From CAVQMB01 sp963713445 (GTDB lineage Bacteria > Pseudomonadota > Gammaproteobacteria > Competibacterales > Competibacteraceae): a stretch of DNA of 64,000 nucleotides. Positions 8,670-16,811 of this stretch are shown piece after piece. The translations under genes and the position numbers were made by a program. A model generated the notes under the pieces. That model was not told the DNA's origin. It ran no database searches and worked only from the letters and a program-made list of their open reading frames with translations. Numbering within the stretch: position 1 is the first letter of the stretch; each line of letters opens with the position of its first letter. The stretch spans positions 51,272-115,271 of the forward strand of contig CAVQMB010000021.1 in assembly GCA_963713445.1 (NCBI GenBank). The letters run 5' to 3'.

Positions 8670-9212
8670 TCAGGATTCCTCCACGGGTTCGATATGACGG
8701 GCCAGATAAACGCCCTGCAGGAGCACAAAAACCAAGGTCAGTCCCAACATACCGTAAAGCTTGAAATCGACCCAGATATCCGTGCTATAAGAATATGCCA
8801 CGTACAGATTGACGGCCCCCATGATCGCGAAGAACCCCGACCAGGCCACGTTGAGCCGGGTCCATACCGGGCTCGGCAACTGCATGGCGTTGTCCAGCAT
8901 GTGCGCGATCAGCGGCTTGCGACCAACGAACTGGCTGCCCAGAAATGCCACCGCAAACAACCAGTTAACCACTGTGACCTTCCACTTCAGGAACATCTCA
9001 TCGTGCAGCATCAGAGTGATACCGCCAAACACGATGAGCAGTGCCAGGGTGATCAGCGGCATGCGCTCGACCCGGCCCTGCCGTAGCCAGGTCCACCCGA
9101 CCTGCACCGTGGAGACGATGATAATGGCCACCGTAGCATGATAGAAATTGCCGGTCAGCTTGTAGACGGCAAAGAAAACAATAACCGGAAAAAAGTCCGA
9201 GAGTAGTTTCAT
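8670..9212 (-). CDS. yciB: YciB family inner-membrane protein (septation protein A)
   Basis: Integral inner-membrane protein (180 aa) of the YciB/IspZ family, linked in Escherichia coli to the cell-elongation and division machinery and envelope integrity. It starts MKLLSDFFPVIVFF, the hallmark N-terminus, and has five hydrophobic segments. PLITLALLIVFGGITL, the FLKWKVTVVNWLFA block and the later NLYVAY region are typical. It is the first gene of the minus-strand operon; a promoter should lie in 9213-9347, shared with the divergent yciO. Confidence 0.92.
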   Translation of the reverse strand: MKLLSDFFPVIVFFAVYKLTGNFYHATVAIIIVSTVQVGWTWLRQGRVERMPLITLALLIVFGGITLMLHDEMFLKWKVTVVNWLFAVAFLGSQFVGRKPLIAHMLDNAMQLPSPVWTRLNVAWSGFFAIMGAVNLYVAYSYSTDIWVDFKLYGMLGLTLVFVLLQGVYLARHIEPVEES

Positions 9213-9347
9213 CTGGTCGGATTCGCCACTGGATCGTTCATCATAATGCTTTCTATCTTAACCGATGCCGGCAACGCCACGAAATCCTGTTCGTGGCCGC
9301 CGCCATCACTACATGTTAAGGTTCACCGATCAGCACGGGGGATTGCC

Positions 9348-9983
9348 ATGACCCAGTTTTTCCAGATTCACCCCGACAATCCGCAGGCTCGGCTGATTCG
9401 CCAGGCCGTCAGCATACTGCACGACAGTGGCCTCATCGCCTACCCGACCGACTCCAGCTACGCTTTAGGCTGGCAGATCGGTGACAAGGCCGCGATGGAG
9501 CGCGTCGAGCGCCTGCGCCAGACCGACCGCTCGCACAACTTTACCGTGGTCTGCCGGGATCTGGCCGACATCGCCACCTATGCCCGCATCGAAAATCCGC
9601 AGTTCCGGCTGCTCAAGGCGCTCACCCCAGGGCCGTTCACATTCATCCTGCGGGCTACCCACGAAATACCACGCCGCCTGCAGAACCCGAAGCGCAAGAC
9701 CATCGGCATACGGGTGCCCGATAACGCCATCGTGCAGGCGCTGCTCGACGAACTGGGCGAACCGCTGATGTCGACCACGCTGATCCTGCCGAACGGCCAC
9801 TCGGCGGCTGAGCGGCAACCGCTGAACGATCCCGAGGGAATCCGGGAGCGGCTGGCGGGTCAGGTCGAACTGATCATCGACGGTGGCCCCTGCCCGCGCG
9901 AACCGACCACCGTGCTCGACCTCACCGGCCCGGCGCCGGAACTGTTGCGTCAGGGCCGTGGCGACGCCTCGGCCTATCTATAA
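9348..9983 (+). CDS. yciO: Sua5/YciO/YrdC family protein (YciO)
   Basis: YrdC-fold protein of the YciO branch, related to the L-threonylcarbamoyladenylate synthase that makes the t6A precursor for tRNA. Motifs: LIAYPTDSSYALGW (nucleotide-binding PTDT-like strand), the RLRQTDRSHNFTVVC block, LTPGPFTFILRAT and TIGIRVPDN. The sequence has H-N-F-T where YrdC proteins carry K-R-x-x-P-L, the usual YciO distinction. An in-frame start exists upstream, but the ATG at 9348 is preceded by GGGGGA at 6 nt and gives 211 aa. It runs divergently from yciB and precedes trpS. Confidence 0.88.
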   Translation: MTQFFQIHPDNPQARLIRQAVSILHDSGLIAYPTDSSYALGWQIGDKAAMERVERLRQTDRSHNFTVVCRDLADIATYARIENPQFRLLKALTPGPFTFILRATHEIPRRLQNPKRKTIGIRVPDNAIVQALLDELGEPLMSTTLILPNGHSAAERQPLNDPEGIRERLAGQVELIIDGGPCPREPTTVLDLTGPAPELLRQGRGDASAYL

Positions 9984-9991
9984 GCGGTTTT

Positions 9992-10021
9992 TTGTCGCTG
10001 TCACAAGCGTCTGCGTATAAT
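9992..10021 (+). promoter_or_regulatory. Putative sigma-70 promoter of trpS
   Basis: A perfect TATAAT (10016-10021) is preceded by TTGTCG (9992-9997) with an 18-bp spacer, just after the yciO stop. Transcription would begin about 28 nt upstream of the TTG start of trpS, leaving no room for a tryptophan leader or T-box. Confidence 0.55.
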
Positions 10022-10055
10022 CTGAGGTCGACTTATCGACGATCGAGGCCCCCTC

Positions 10056-11267
10056 TTGAGTACCAGCAAACCGCAGAGCGTGCTGTCCGGCATGCGCCCG
10101 ACCGGGAAACTCCACCTGGGCCATTACCACGGCGCACTGAAAAACTGGGTCAAGCTGCAGCACGAGTACGAATGCTTCTATTTCGTGGCCGACTGGCACG
10201 CGCTCACAACGCATTACGAAGAGCGCGAAATCATCAGCCAGACGGTCTGGGACATGGTCATCGATTGGCTGGCCGCCGGCGTCGATCCGAGCACCGCCCA
10301 TCTGTTCATCCAGTCCCGCATTCCGGAGCACGCGGAACTGCACCTGCTGCTGTCGATGATCACGCCGCTGGGCTGGCTGGAACGGGTCCCTACCTATAAG
10401 GATCAGCAGGACAAGCTCAAGGACCGTGACCTCAACACCTACGGCTTTCTCGGCTATCCGCTCCTGCAGAGCGCGGATATCCTGATCTACCACGCGTCGT
10501 ACGTACCGGTCGGCGAGGATCAGGTCGCTCACGTCGAACTGACCCGCGAGGTGGCCCGACGGTTCAATTACCTGTACGGCCGGGAACCCAACTTCGAGAA
10601 CCGCGCCGAGCAGGCCATCCGGCAGTTGGGCAAGAAGAACGCCCGCCTGTACCGCGATCTGCGCCGCCGCTACCAGGAACAGGGCGTCCACGAGGCGCTC
10701 GCCGAAGCGCGCGCGCTGGTGGAAGACCACAGCAATCTCACCCATGGCGACCGCGAGCGATTGATGGGTTATCTCGACGGCACCGGCCGGGTGATTCTGA
10801 GTGAGCCCCAGGCACTGCTCACACCGGAATCCAGAATTCCCGGGCTGGACGGCCAGAAGATGTCCAAGTCCTACCACAACACCATAACGCTGCGCGAAGA
10901 ACCCTTGGAAATCGAGCGCAAGCTGCGGACCATGCCGACCGATCCGGCCCGGGTCAGGCGCAGCGATCCGGGCGAGCCCGAAAAGTGTCCGGTTTGGCAG
11001 TTCCACAAGGTCTATTCCAGCGACGCCACCCGCGACTGGGTCCAGCAGGGCTGCCGCTCGGCCGGCATCGGCTGTCTGGAGTGCAAGCAGCCGGTGATCG
11101 ACGCAGTGCAGGCGGAACTCAAGCCGATCCGGGAACGGGCCCAGGAATACGAAGCCAATCCCGACCTGGTGCGCAACATCGTCGAAGAGGGCTGTGAAGT
11201 GGCACGCGAAGTCGCCGCCGACACCCTGGACGATGTGCGCCGCGCCATGGGGCTGGGGTATCGCTAA
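10056..11267 (+). CDS. trpS: Tryptophanyl-tRNA synthetase
   Basis: Class Ic aminoacyl-tRNA synthetase charging tRNA-Trp. The HIGH-equivalent is in PTGKLHLGHYHGAL (residues about 15-28), and KMSKS is at about residues 268-272 (GQKMSKSYHN). At 403 aa it is about 65 residues longer than the E. coli enzyme. The extra segment lies between the NYLYGREPNFE strand and the KMSKS loop, and includes the charged helix ARLYRDLRRRYQEQG. Such an insert occurs in other long proteobacterial TrpRS forms. The start is TTG at 10056, as no ATG precedes the conserved region. scpA begins 5 nt downstream. Confidence 0.93.
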   Translation: MSTSKPQSVLSGMRPTGKLHLGHYHGALKNWVKLQHEYECFYFVADWHALTTHYEEREIISQTVWDMVIDWLAAGVDPSTAHLFIQSRIPEHAELHLLLSMITPLGWLERVPTYKDQQDKLKDRDLNTYGFLGYPLLQSADILIYHASYVPVGEDQVAHVELTREVARRFNYLYGREPNFENRAEQAIRQLGKKNARLYRDLRRRYQEQGVHEALAEARALVEDHSNLTHGDRERLMGYLDGTGRVILSEPQALLTPESRIPGLDGQKMSKSYHNTITLREEPLEIERKLRTMPTDPARVRRSDPGEPEKCPVWQFHKVYSSDATRDWVQQGCRSAGIGCLECKQPVIDAVQAELKPIRERAQEYEANPDLVRNIVEEGCEVAREVAADTLDDVRRAMGLGYR

Positions 11268-11272
11268 GTGGC

Positions 11273-12076
11273 ATGACCGACACCGTCGGCGTCATCACGG
11301 ATGAAGAACCGCTGGCGGTCGTCCGCGGTGAACCGTTCACCACGGTACCGCAGGATCTCTACATCCCACCCGATGCCCTGGAGGTGTTCCTCGAAACTTT
11401 CGAGGGCCCGCTCGATCTGCTGCTGTATCTGATCAAAAAGCAGAACCTGGATATCCGCGACATCCCGATCGCCGAGATCACCCGCCAGTACATGGCGTAT
11501 CTTGAGCTGATGCAGGCGCTGCGACTGGAGCTGGCCGCTGAATACCTGGTCATGGCTGCGGTGCTGGCTGAGATCAAATCGCGCCTGTTGCTGCCCGCAC
11601 CGACCACGGCCGAGGGTGAGGATGAAGCCGATCCGCGGGCGGAGTTGATCCGGCGCCTGCAGGACTATGAACGGTTCCGGCAGGCGGCTGAGGACATTGA
11701 CGCGCTGCCGCGACTGGAGCGCGATCTGTTCACCGGCACTGCGCCGCCTCCGCCGCGCAGTGCCAGCCGGCCACTGCCGGATATTGCGCTGAGTGAATTG
11801 CTGGCTGCGTTGCGCGAAGTGCTAACCCGGGCCGATTACTTCGACCATCACCATGTGCGGCGTGAGCAGTTGTCGGTACGTGAACGTATGGGTGAGATCC
11901 TGCAACGACTCCACCCACACGAGTTCACCCCGTTCAGCGGTTTGTTCCGGGCCAGCGAAGGCCGCCTGGGCGTGGTGGTGACGCTGCTGGCGGTACTGGA
12001 GTTGATTCGCGAATCCCTGATCGAACTGGTGCAGGCCGAATCACTCGCACCGATCTACCTGCGGGCGCGGGCTTGA
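11273..12076 (+). CDS. scpA: Segregation and condensation protein A
   Basis: Kleisin subunit of the SMC-ScpAB condensin, needed for chromosome compaction and segregation. The family N-terminal helix motif FEGPLDLLLYLIKKQNLDI is seen at about residues 43-61, followed by IAEITRQYMAYLELM and EYLVMAAVLAEIKSRLLLP. The C-terminal winged-helix part has GVVVTLLAVLELIRE, ending with IYLRARA. Length 267 aa is normal. Its TGA overlaps the start of scpB. No smc gene is in the window. Confidence 0.93.
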   Translation: MTDTVGVITDEEPLAVVRGEPFTTVPQDLYIPPDALEVFLETFEGPLDLLLYLIKKQNLDIRDIPIAEITRQYMAYLELMQALRLELAAEYLVMAAVLAEIKSRLLLPAPTTAEGEDEADPRAELIRRLQDYERFRQAAEDIDALPRLERDLFTGTAPPPPRSASRPLPDIALSELLAALREVLTRADYFDHHHVRREQLSVRERMGEILQRLHPHEFTPFSGLFRASEGRLGVVVTLLAVLELIRESLIELVQAESLAPIYLRARA

Positions 12077-12642
12077 TGCCGCCGCTAAAATACATTCTCG
12101 AGGCAGCGCTGCTGGCGGCCGGCGAGCCACTCAGCCTGGAACGAATGGAGCGCCTGTTCGACGACGATGCACCACCGGATCGAACAACCCTGCAACAGGC
12201 CCTGACCGAACTCGCCGCCGACTACGCGATGCGCGGCATTGAACTCGCGGAGGTGGCCGGCGGCTGGCGCATTCAGGTGCGGCCTAGCTATGCGCCCTGG
12301 GTGAGCCGACTGTGGGAAGAGAAACCGGGACGCTATTCGCGGGCCCTGCTGGAAACGCTGGCCCTGATTGCCTATCGTCAGCCCATTACCCGAGGCGAAA
12401 TCGCCGAGGTCCGCGGCGTCGGCGTCTCCACCAGCATTGTTCGCACGCTCCAGGAACGCGGCTGGGTCAAGGTGGTCGGCCACCGCGAGGTTCCGGGCCG
12501 GCCCGCGCTTTACGGGACGACCCGGGAATTCCTCGATTATTTCAATCTCAAGTCGCTGAGTGAGCTGCCGCCGCTCGCCGACATCAAGGATCTGGACGCG
12601 ATCGGCGCCGCTCTGGAGCAAACGGCATCGGTTGATGGTTGA
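12076..12642 (+). CDS. scpB: Segregation and condensation protein B
   Basis: Winged-helix dimer partner of ScpA in the SMC condensin. Signature blocks: KYILEAALLAAGEPLSLERM at the start, GGWRIQVRPSYAPWV, the highly conserved LLETLALIAYRQPITRGEI, and GRPALYGTTREFLDYFNL near the end. I place the start at the ATG of the TGATG overlap with scpA (12076), giving 188 aa; a TTG one codon earlier is possible. Convergent with a small secreted ORF 15 nt beyond the stop. Confidence 0.92.
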   Translation: MPPLKYILEAALLAAGEPLSLERMERLFDDDAPPDRTTLQQALTELAADYAMRGIELAEVAGGWRIQVRPSYAPWVSRLWEEKPGRYSRALLETLALIAYRQPITRGEIAEVRGVGVSTSIVRTLQERGWVKVVGHREVPGRPALYGTTREFLDYFNLKSLSELPPLADIKDLDAIGAALEQTASVDG

Positions 12643-12657
12643 CGGCTATCAACGTCC

Positions 12658-12891
12658 TCATCGACAGCTCTCGTCGGCCTGCTGGTAGCTGGTGCCTTGC
12701 TTCAGGTCCTTGACCAGGCACTGCCAGTAATGTTCCGGCCGGATATAGTCGATCTGACAGATCAGGCCGCTGTGCTCGCCGTGGTGACGGGCCAGCGCGA
12801 CGGCCTGATGGCATAATACGATGTTACGGATCTCCTCGGCCCCGGCCCCTTCGCCGCGGGCCAGCACCGGACCGGTCACCAGCAGCAGCAC
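12658..12891 (-). CDS. Small hypothetical protein, possibly exported
   Basis: An open frame of 77 codons from GTG 12891, with a TAG just upstream, so it cannot be longer. The N-terminus (VLLLVTGPVLARGEGAG) resembles a very short signal sequence. The rest is polar with three cysteines (LCHQAVAL, LICQIDYI, QCLVKDL), compatible with disulfides in the periplasm. It lies between scpB and rluB on the opposite strand, and its 5' end abuts the rluB start by 15 bp. I do not recognise a family. It could be spurious, but its amino-acid composition is unlike an antisense shadow and it fills the only free space here. Confidence 0.45.
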   Translation of the reverse strand: MLLLVTGPVLARGEGAGAEEIRNIVLCHQAVALARHHGEHSGLICQIDYIRPEHYWQCLVKDLKQGTSYQQADESCR

Positions 12892-12906
12892 GGCCGTCGA
12901 CTACGG

Positions 12907-13722
12907 ATGACAACACCCATGACTGAACGTTTACAGAAAGTCCTGGCCCGCGCCGGCCTGGCTTCACGGCGACAGATTGAAGCTTGGATTCGCGTCGGGC
13001 GGATCACCGTGGACGGCCAGACTGCCAGCCTGGGTCTTCAGGTGAGCGGTAGCGAACGGATCGAGCTGGACGGGCGCCGGGTGGATATCGAGGTACCCCG
13101 ACGCCGGGTCCTGGCGTACTACAAGCCGGAAGGCGAAATCTGCAGCCGCAGCGACCCCGAGGGCCGGCCGAGCGTCTACCGCCGGCTGCCACGACTCAGC
13201 AACGGTCGCTGGATGACCGTAGGACGCCTGGACATCAACTCGCAGGGCCTTCTGCTGGTGACCACCGACGGCGAACTGGTAGCCCGGCTGACGCATCCAT
13301 CCACCGGCATCGAGCGCGAGTACGCGGTGCGTGTCCGGGGCGAATTGGATCAGCCAATGCGGGACCGGTTGCTGGAAGGTGTCGAGCTAGATGACGGCCC
13401 CGCGCACTTCGACCAGATCATCGATGCCGGTGGCACCGGCGCCAACCACTGGTACCACGTGATTTTGCGGGAAGGCCGCAAACGCGAAGTACGGCGGCTG
13501 TGGGATAGCCAGGGCGTACCCGTCAGCCGGTTGGTACGGGTACGCTACGGGCCGGTGCCGTTGCGCCGGGGGTTGCGCCCCAGTCACTGGGACGAACTGA
13601 GCGGTGAGATGTTGAACACGTTATTGAGTGCGGCCGGACTGCCGCCCGAACCCGCGCCGCCAGCCAAAATCCGACGTCGTCGCGAACCCGGCCTCCGCCG
13701 TAATCGTGTGCGTCAGCGTTAA
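12907..13722 (+). CDS. rluB: 23S rRNA pseudouridine synthase B
   Basis: RluB-type pseudouridine synthase that modifies U2605 of 23S rRNA. An N-terminal S4 RNA-binding domain (ERLQKVLARAGLASRR through about residue 65) is followed by the RsuA-family catalytic domain. GRLDINSQGLLLVTTDG contains the catalytic Asp109, and REGRKREVRRL is the conserved basic block. The C-terminal tail is Arg/Pro-rich and basic, as in RluB. At 271 aa it has normal length. The ATG at 12907 or the one at 12919 may be used. Its stop overlaps the convergent yciK stop by 4 bp. Adjacency to scpB and yciK is typical of gammaproteobacteria. Confidence 0.93.
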   Translation: MTTPMTERLQKVLARAGLASRRQIEAWIRVGRITVDGQTASLGLQVSGSERIELDGRRVDIEVPRRRVLAYYKPEGEICSRSDPEGRPSVYRRLPRLSNGRWMTVGRLDINSQGLLLVTTDGELVARLTHPSTGIEREYAVRVRGELDQPMRDRLLEGVELDDGPAHFDQIIDAGGTGANHWYHVILREGRKREVRRLWDSQGVPVSRLVRVRYGPVPLRRGLRPSHWDELSGEMLNTLLSAAGLPPEPAPPAKIRRRREPGLRRNRVRQR

Positions 13723-14474
13723 CGCGCCTGCGCGCGGATCACCTGCCCGGTCAGATCACGGCTGTCGGGCCCCAGCAGGTACAGATAGCTGTTCACCAGC
13801 GCCTCCGGTGCTGCCCACTGGCTGCGATCACCCGCCGGATACGCTTGCAGCCGCAGCTTGGTTCGGGTCGGGCCGGGATCGATGGCGTTGACCCGTACCG
13901 CCGTATTGGTCTCCAGTTCGTTGGCCAGAATCCGCATCAGGGTCTCGGCACCGGCTTTGGCCACGCCATAGGCTCCCCAGTAGGCGCGGCCCTCCTCGGC
14001 CACCCGGTCGGTGGTGAACACGATGGAGGCATCAGCGGCCTGCTCGAGCAGCTTCAGCAAAGCCTGCGTGAGCAGGAACGGTGCGTTGAGGTTGACCTGC
14101 AGGCTGCGGTACCAGAGCTCGTGACTGTAGTGCACGATCGGTGTCAGCGCCTGCAGCAACGCGGCATTGTGCAGCAGGCCATCAAGCCGACCGAACTCCT
14201 TCTCGAGAGTCTGCGCCAGGTCGGTATAGTCCTTGGGCGCGGCGCCTTCCAGGTTCATCGGATAAATCGCCGGCTGGGGATGCCCGGCCTGCTCGATCTC
14301 GTCGTAGACCTGCTCCAGTGGCCGCACGGTGCGCCCGAGCAGGATTACCGTGGCGCCATGGGCCGCGGCCCCCCGGGCCACAGCGCGACCGATGCCGGCG
14401 CCGGCCCCGGTGATAAGAATGACCCGGTCGCGCAGCAGTTGCGGATCCGGCTGATAATCGTTGACTGTCGTCAT
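13719..14474 (-). CDS. yciK: YciK family short-chain dehydrogenase
   Basis: NAD(P)-dependent SDR-fold oxidoreductase of the YciK family, physiological substrate unknown. The cofactor loop ITGAGAGIGRA (residues 21-31), the LLHNAALLQ motif (NNAG equivalent) and the Y169-x-x-x-K173 pair (YGVAK) are present. The position that usually holds the catalytic Ser (the SSS run in E. coli YciK) reads TTD here, so activity may be altered. It is the last gene of the minus-strand series; its start overlaps the preceding stop by 4 nt (ATGA). Confidence 0.87.
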   Translation of the reverse strand: MTTVNDYQPDPQLLRDRVILITGAGAGIGRAVARGAAAHGATVILLGRTVRPLEQVYDEIEQAGHPQPAIYPMNLEGAAPKDYTDLAQTLEKEFGRLDGLLHNAALLQALTPIVHYSHELWYRSLQVNLNAPFLLTQALLKLLEQAADASIVFTTDRVAEEGRAYWGAYGVAKAGAETLMRILANELETNTAVRVNAIDPGPTRTKLRLQAYPAGDRSQWAAPEALVNSYLYLLGPDSRDLTGQVIRAQAR

Positions 14475-15343
14475 GGCTTACTACTCCGCATGTGCCGGGT
14501 CCGCCGCCGCCGCTCGCGCCGCAACGCACGCCAGGCCAGCCAGAACTTGCGTATGGGTGTCAGACTGAGCTGCCGTTCCAGCAACTGCAGACCGTCATTC
14601 TCGAGCTCGGCCAGCGCTGCCAGCAGCAGCTCCGCCAACATCAGCTGGCTGCGCTGGGCGTACCGATCCGCGTCGGGCAACCGGGCGAGCGCGCGGTTAT
14701 GATACTCGCGCACGCGCTGCAGCTGAAACGCGAACAGCGCCCGCAACCGAGCATCGGTAGCGCTGCCCAGCAAGTCCTCGAAGCGTACCCCGAAGCGTTC
14801 CAGTTCATCCAACGGGATATAGCAACGCCCCGCGCGGGCGGCCCAGCGGACGCCCAGAAGTTGTCGCGCCAGCACCAGCATCACCCCGACCTCGTGCGCA
14901 AATGCCGCCGTGCCGGACTGCCGCTGGCCCAGTGCGCGTGCCTTGAGCAGCGCCAGGCTGCTGCCGCCACGGTGACAATACACCAGCAACTGCGCCAGAC
15001 TGGGGTAGCTGCCGTATTCCAGATCCATGGCCGCGGCCTCTGCCAATTCCGCCAGCAGGTCTGCCGGCCAGGCCGTGCCCGGGGGGCGCGCCGCCAGCGC
15101 CTGTGTCGCCGGATGCCGGGGGCGATCCTCCTGGAGACGACCCAGTTCCTCACGCCACCAGTCCAGCTTGTGCCGGGCTACTGCCGGCTCGCTAATCCCG
15201 GTAGCGCAGTCCTGCAACTCCCGCTGCAAGGCATGCAGCGCAACCACCGCCTGACGCTCGGCGAGGGACAACGACAGCAGGCTGCAGCGCAGACTCGACC
15301 CCGCGGGGGCCGCACGCGCCTCGCAATAATCGTGCACGTCCAT
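14471..15343 (-). CDS. Squalene/phytoene synthase-like protein (NDUFAF6-type), probably non-catalytic
   Basis: All-alpha protein of the squalene/phytoene synthase superfamily (290 aa from ATG 15343). The segment ALHALQRELQDCA followed by VARHKLDWWREEL matches the arrangement of NDUFAF6-type relatives. The first Asp-rich motif (DDxxD) of true prenyl synthases is absent. The second is degenerate: GRCYIPLDELERFGV is recognisable, but the preceding residues read RWAARAGR rather than DxxED. A prenyl-condensing role is therefore unlikely; members of this branch are linked to respiratory complex assembly in mitochondria. It sits between mupP and yciK in the ubiG operon. Confidence 0.8.
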   Translation of the reverse strand: MDVHDYCEARAAPAGSSLRCSLLSLSLAERQAVVALHALQRELQDCATGISEPAVARHKLDWWREELGRLQEDRPRHPATQALAARPPGTAWPADLLAELAEAAAMDLEYGSYPSLAQLLVYCHRGGSSLALLKARALGQRQSGTAAFAHEVGVMLVLARQLLGVRWAARAGRCYIPLDELERFGVRFEDLLGSATDARLRALFAFQLQRVREYHNRALARLPDADRYAQRSQLMLAELLLAALAELENDGLQLLERQLSLTPIRKFWLAWRALRRERRRRTRHMRSSKP

Positions 15344-15345
15344 CG

Positions 15346-16014
15346 CTACTCCAGCCAGTCGAGCAGCGCAATCGGCGACTCCACCTGACCGTTGGCACCC
15401 CAGCTTCCGGGCCGTTCGCCGGCTCCAATGTAGCCGTAACGCGCCACCACAGTCGTCATACCCGCGCGACGACCGGCAGTGACATCGCGCGCGGCGTCGC
15501 CGACATAGATACACTCGGCCGGGGCCACCCCAACCTGACTGCAGGCGTACAGCAACGGTGCCGGGTGGGGCTTGCGTTCGATCAGCGTATCCCCGCTGAC
15601 GACACAGGCAGCGCGCCGCGCCAAGGCCAGCTCGGTCAGCAACGGCATGGTCAGGAACGCCGGTTTGTTGGTCACCACGCCCCAGGGCAGCTTGCGGGCA
15701 TCCAGGACCTCCAGCACCGCGTCCATGCCCGGAAACAGACGGGTTTCCCGGTTCAACTGCTCACCGTACAGAGCCAGAAAACGATCCCGCAGCGGTACGA
15801 AATTCGCAGCGTCCGGGCCGATTCCGAAACCCAGCCGCAGGAGTCCGGTCGATCCGTGGGAAACCATCGGACGGATCTCATCCGCCGGCAGTGCCGCCCG
15901 GCCCTGCTCGATCAGCAGGCGGTTCAGAGCCCGGCCCATGTCGGGCGCGGTATCCAACAACGTGCCGTCGAGATCGAACAGGACGCAGGACACCGCGGGG
16001 CGGGACGAACTCAC
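15346..16014 (-). CDS. mupP: HAD phosphatase, probable MurNAc-6-phosphate phosphatase MupP
   Basis: HAD-superfamily hydrolase with motif I FDLDGTLLDT (D14, D16), motif II VVTNKP and motif III/IV KPHPAPLLYA with YVGDAARDV. Annotated by similarity alone it would be called phosphoglycolate phosphatase (Gph). The position between ubiG and yciK is the same as Pseudomonas mupP, which dephosphorylates N-acetylmuramate 6-phosphate in the AmgK-MurU peptidoglycan-recycling route, so I prefer that assignment. No amgK or murU is in the window. Its start overlaps the ubiG stop by 4 nt. Confidence 0.82.
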   Translation of the reverse strand: MSSSRPAVSCVLFDLDGTLLDTAPDMGRALNRLLIEQGRAALPADEIRPMVSHGSTGLLRLGFGIGPDAANFVPLRDRFLALYGEQLNRETRLFPGMDAVLEVLDARKLPWGVVTNKPAFLTMPLLTELALARRAACVVSGDTLIERKPHPAPLLYACSQVGVAPAECIYVGDAARDVTAGRRAGMTTVVARYGYIGAGERPGSWGANGQVESPIALLDWLE

Positions 16015-16727
16015 GGCCGGGCGACCCGGCAGTGTGCCAGGTAGTTGACGTCCACACCGGGCGCCAGCCAGTAACGCTGCGTCAACGGGTTGTAATGCAT
16101 GCCGGTCATGTGGACCATCTCCAGCCCGGCCGTCCGGACCCAGCCATCCAGCTCGGACGGGCGGATCAGCTTACGGTATTCGTGGGTGCCGCGCGGCAGC
16201 AGCCGCAGCATGTATTCAGCCCCGATGACGGCGAACAGAAACGATTTGGGATTGCGGTTGATGGTCGAGAAAAACACCTGCCCGTCCGGCCTCACCAGCT
16301 GCCGGCACGCGGCAACCACCGCCGCGGGGTCCGGCACGTGTTCCAGCATTTCCATGCAGGTCACGACATCGAAGCTCCCGGGTTGCTCGGCAGCCAGCTG
16401 CTCGGCGGCACAATGCCGGTATTCAACGTCGACGCCGGACTCCAGCTGATGCAGCTGGGCCACGCCGATCGCTGCCTCGGCCATATCGATGCCGACCACC
16501 TCGGCACCACGGCTGGCCATGGCCTCGGCCAGAATACCGCCGCCACAGCCGACATCCAGCACCCTTTTACCCGCCAGTCCGACCCGCTGATCGATGTAAT
16601 TCAGCCGCAGTGGATTGATCTCGTGCAGCGGCCTGAACTCGCTGTGCGGGTCCCACCAGCGACTGGCCAGCTGCTCGAATTTCGCGATTTCACCGCGATC
16701 GACATTGACACTCGTAGTCATTGACAA
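16011..16727 (-). CDS. ubiG: Ubiquinone biosynthesis O-methyltransferase
   Basis: SAM-dependent enzyme performing both O-methylation steps of ubiquinone synthesis; membrane-associated in the Ubi complex. The UbiG-specific stretch ASRWWDPHSEFRPLHEINPL (residues 21-40) is intact, then the SAM loop VLDVGCGGGILAEAMA and the DVVTCMEMLEHVPDP motif. The C-terminal FFSTINRNPKSFLFAVIGAE is also diagnostic. Length 238 aa is normal. The ATG at 16727 or 16721 may serve as start. It follows mtaD after 84 bp containing a perfect hairpin. Confidence 0.96.
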   Translation of the reverse strand: MSMTTSVNVDRGEIAKFEQLASRWWDPHSEFRPLHEINPLRLNYIDQRVGLAGKRVLDVGCGGGILAEAMASRGAEVVGIDMAEAAIGVAQLHQLESGVDVEYRHCAAEQLAAEQPGSFDVVTCMEMLEHVPDPAAVVAACRQLVRPDGQVFFSTINRNPKSFLFAVIGAEYMLRLLPRGTHEYRKLIRPSELDGWVRTAGLEMVHMTGMHYNPLTQRYWLAPGVDVNYLAHCRVARP

Positions 16728-16788
16728 TGTCCTTTGTGTTCAGCCGTGCACCGGTTTCGATCGGCGCACGAGTGGATTAGATTGTGCC

Positions 16789-16807
16789 AGCCTGCCGCGG
16801 GCAGGCT
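16789..16807 (-). terminator. Hairpin immediately after mtaD (no T-run)
   Basis: Perfect 8-bp inverted repeat AGCCTGCC/GGCAGGCT around a 3-nt loop, starting 5 nt downstream of the mtaD stop codon. It is not followed by a run of T on the minus strand, so it may be a weak attenuator or a 3'-end stabiliser that sets the mtaD/ubiG expression ratio rather than a full intrinsic terminator. Confidence 0.45.
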
Positions 16808-16811
16808 TCGG

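Noticed and set aside
14471..15343. Assignment as active squalene or phytoene synthase (hopanoid/carotenoid)
   Set aside because: The Asp-rich motifs are lacking and no hopanoid or carotenoid genes are near.
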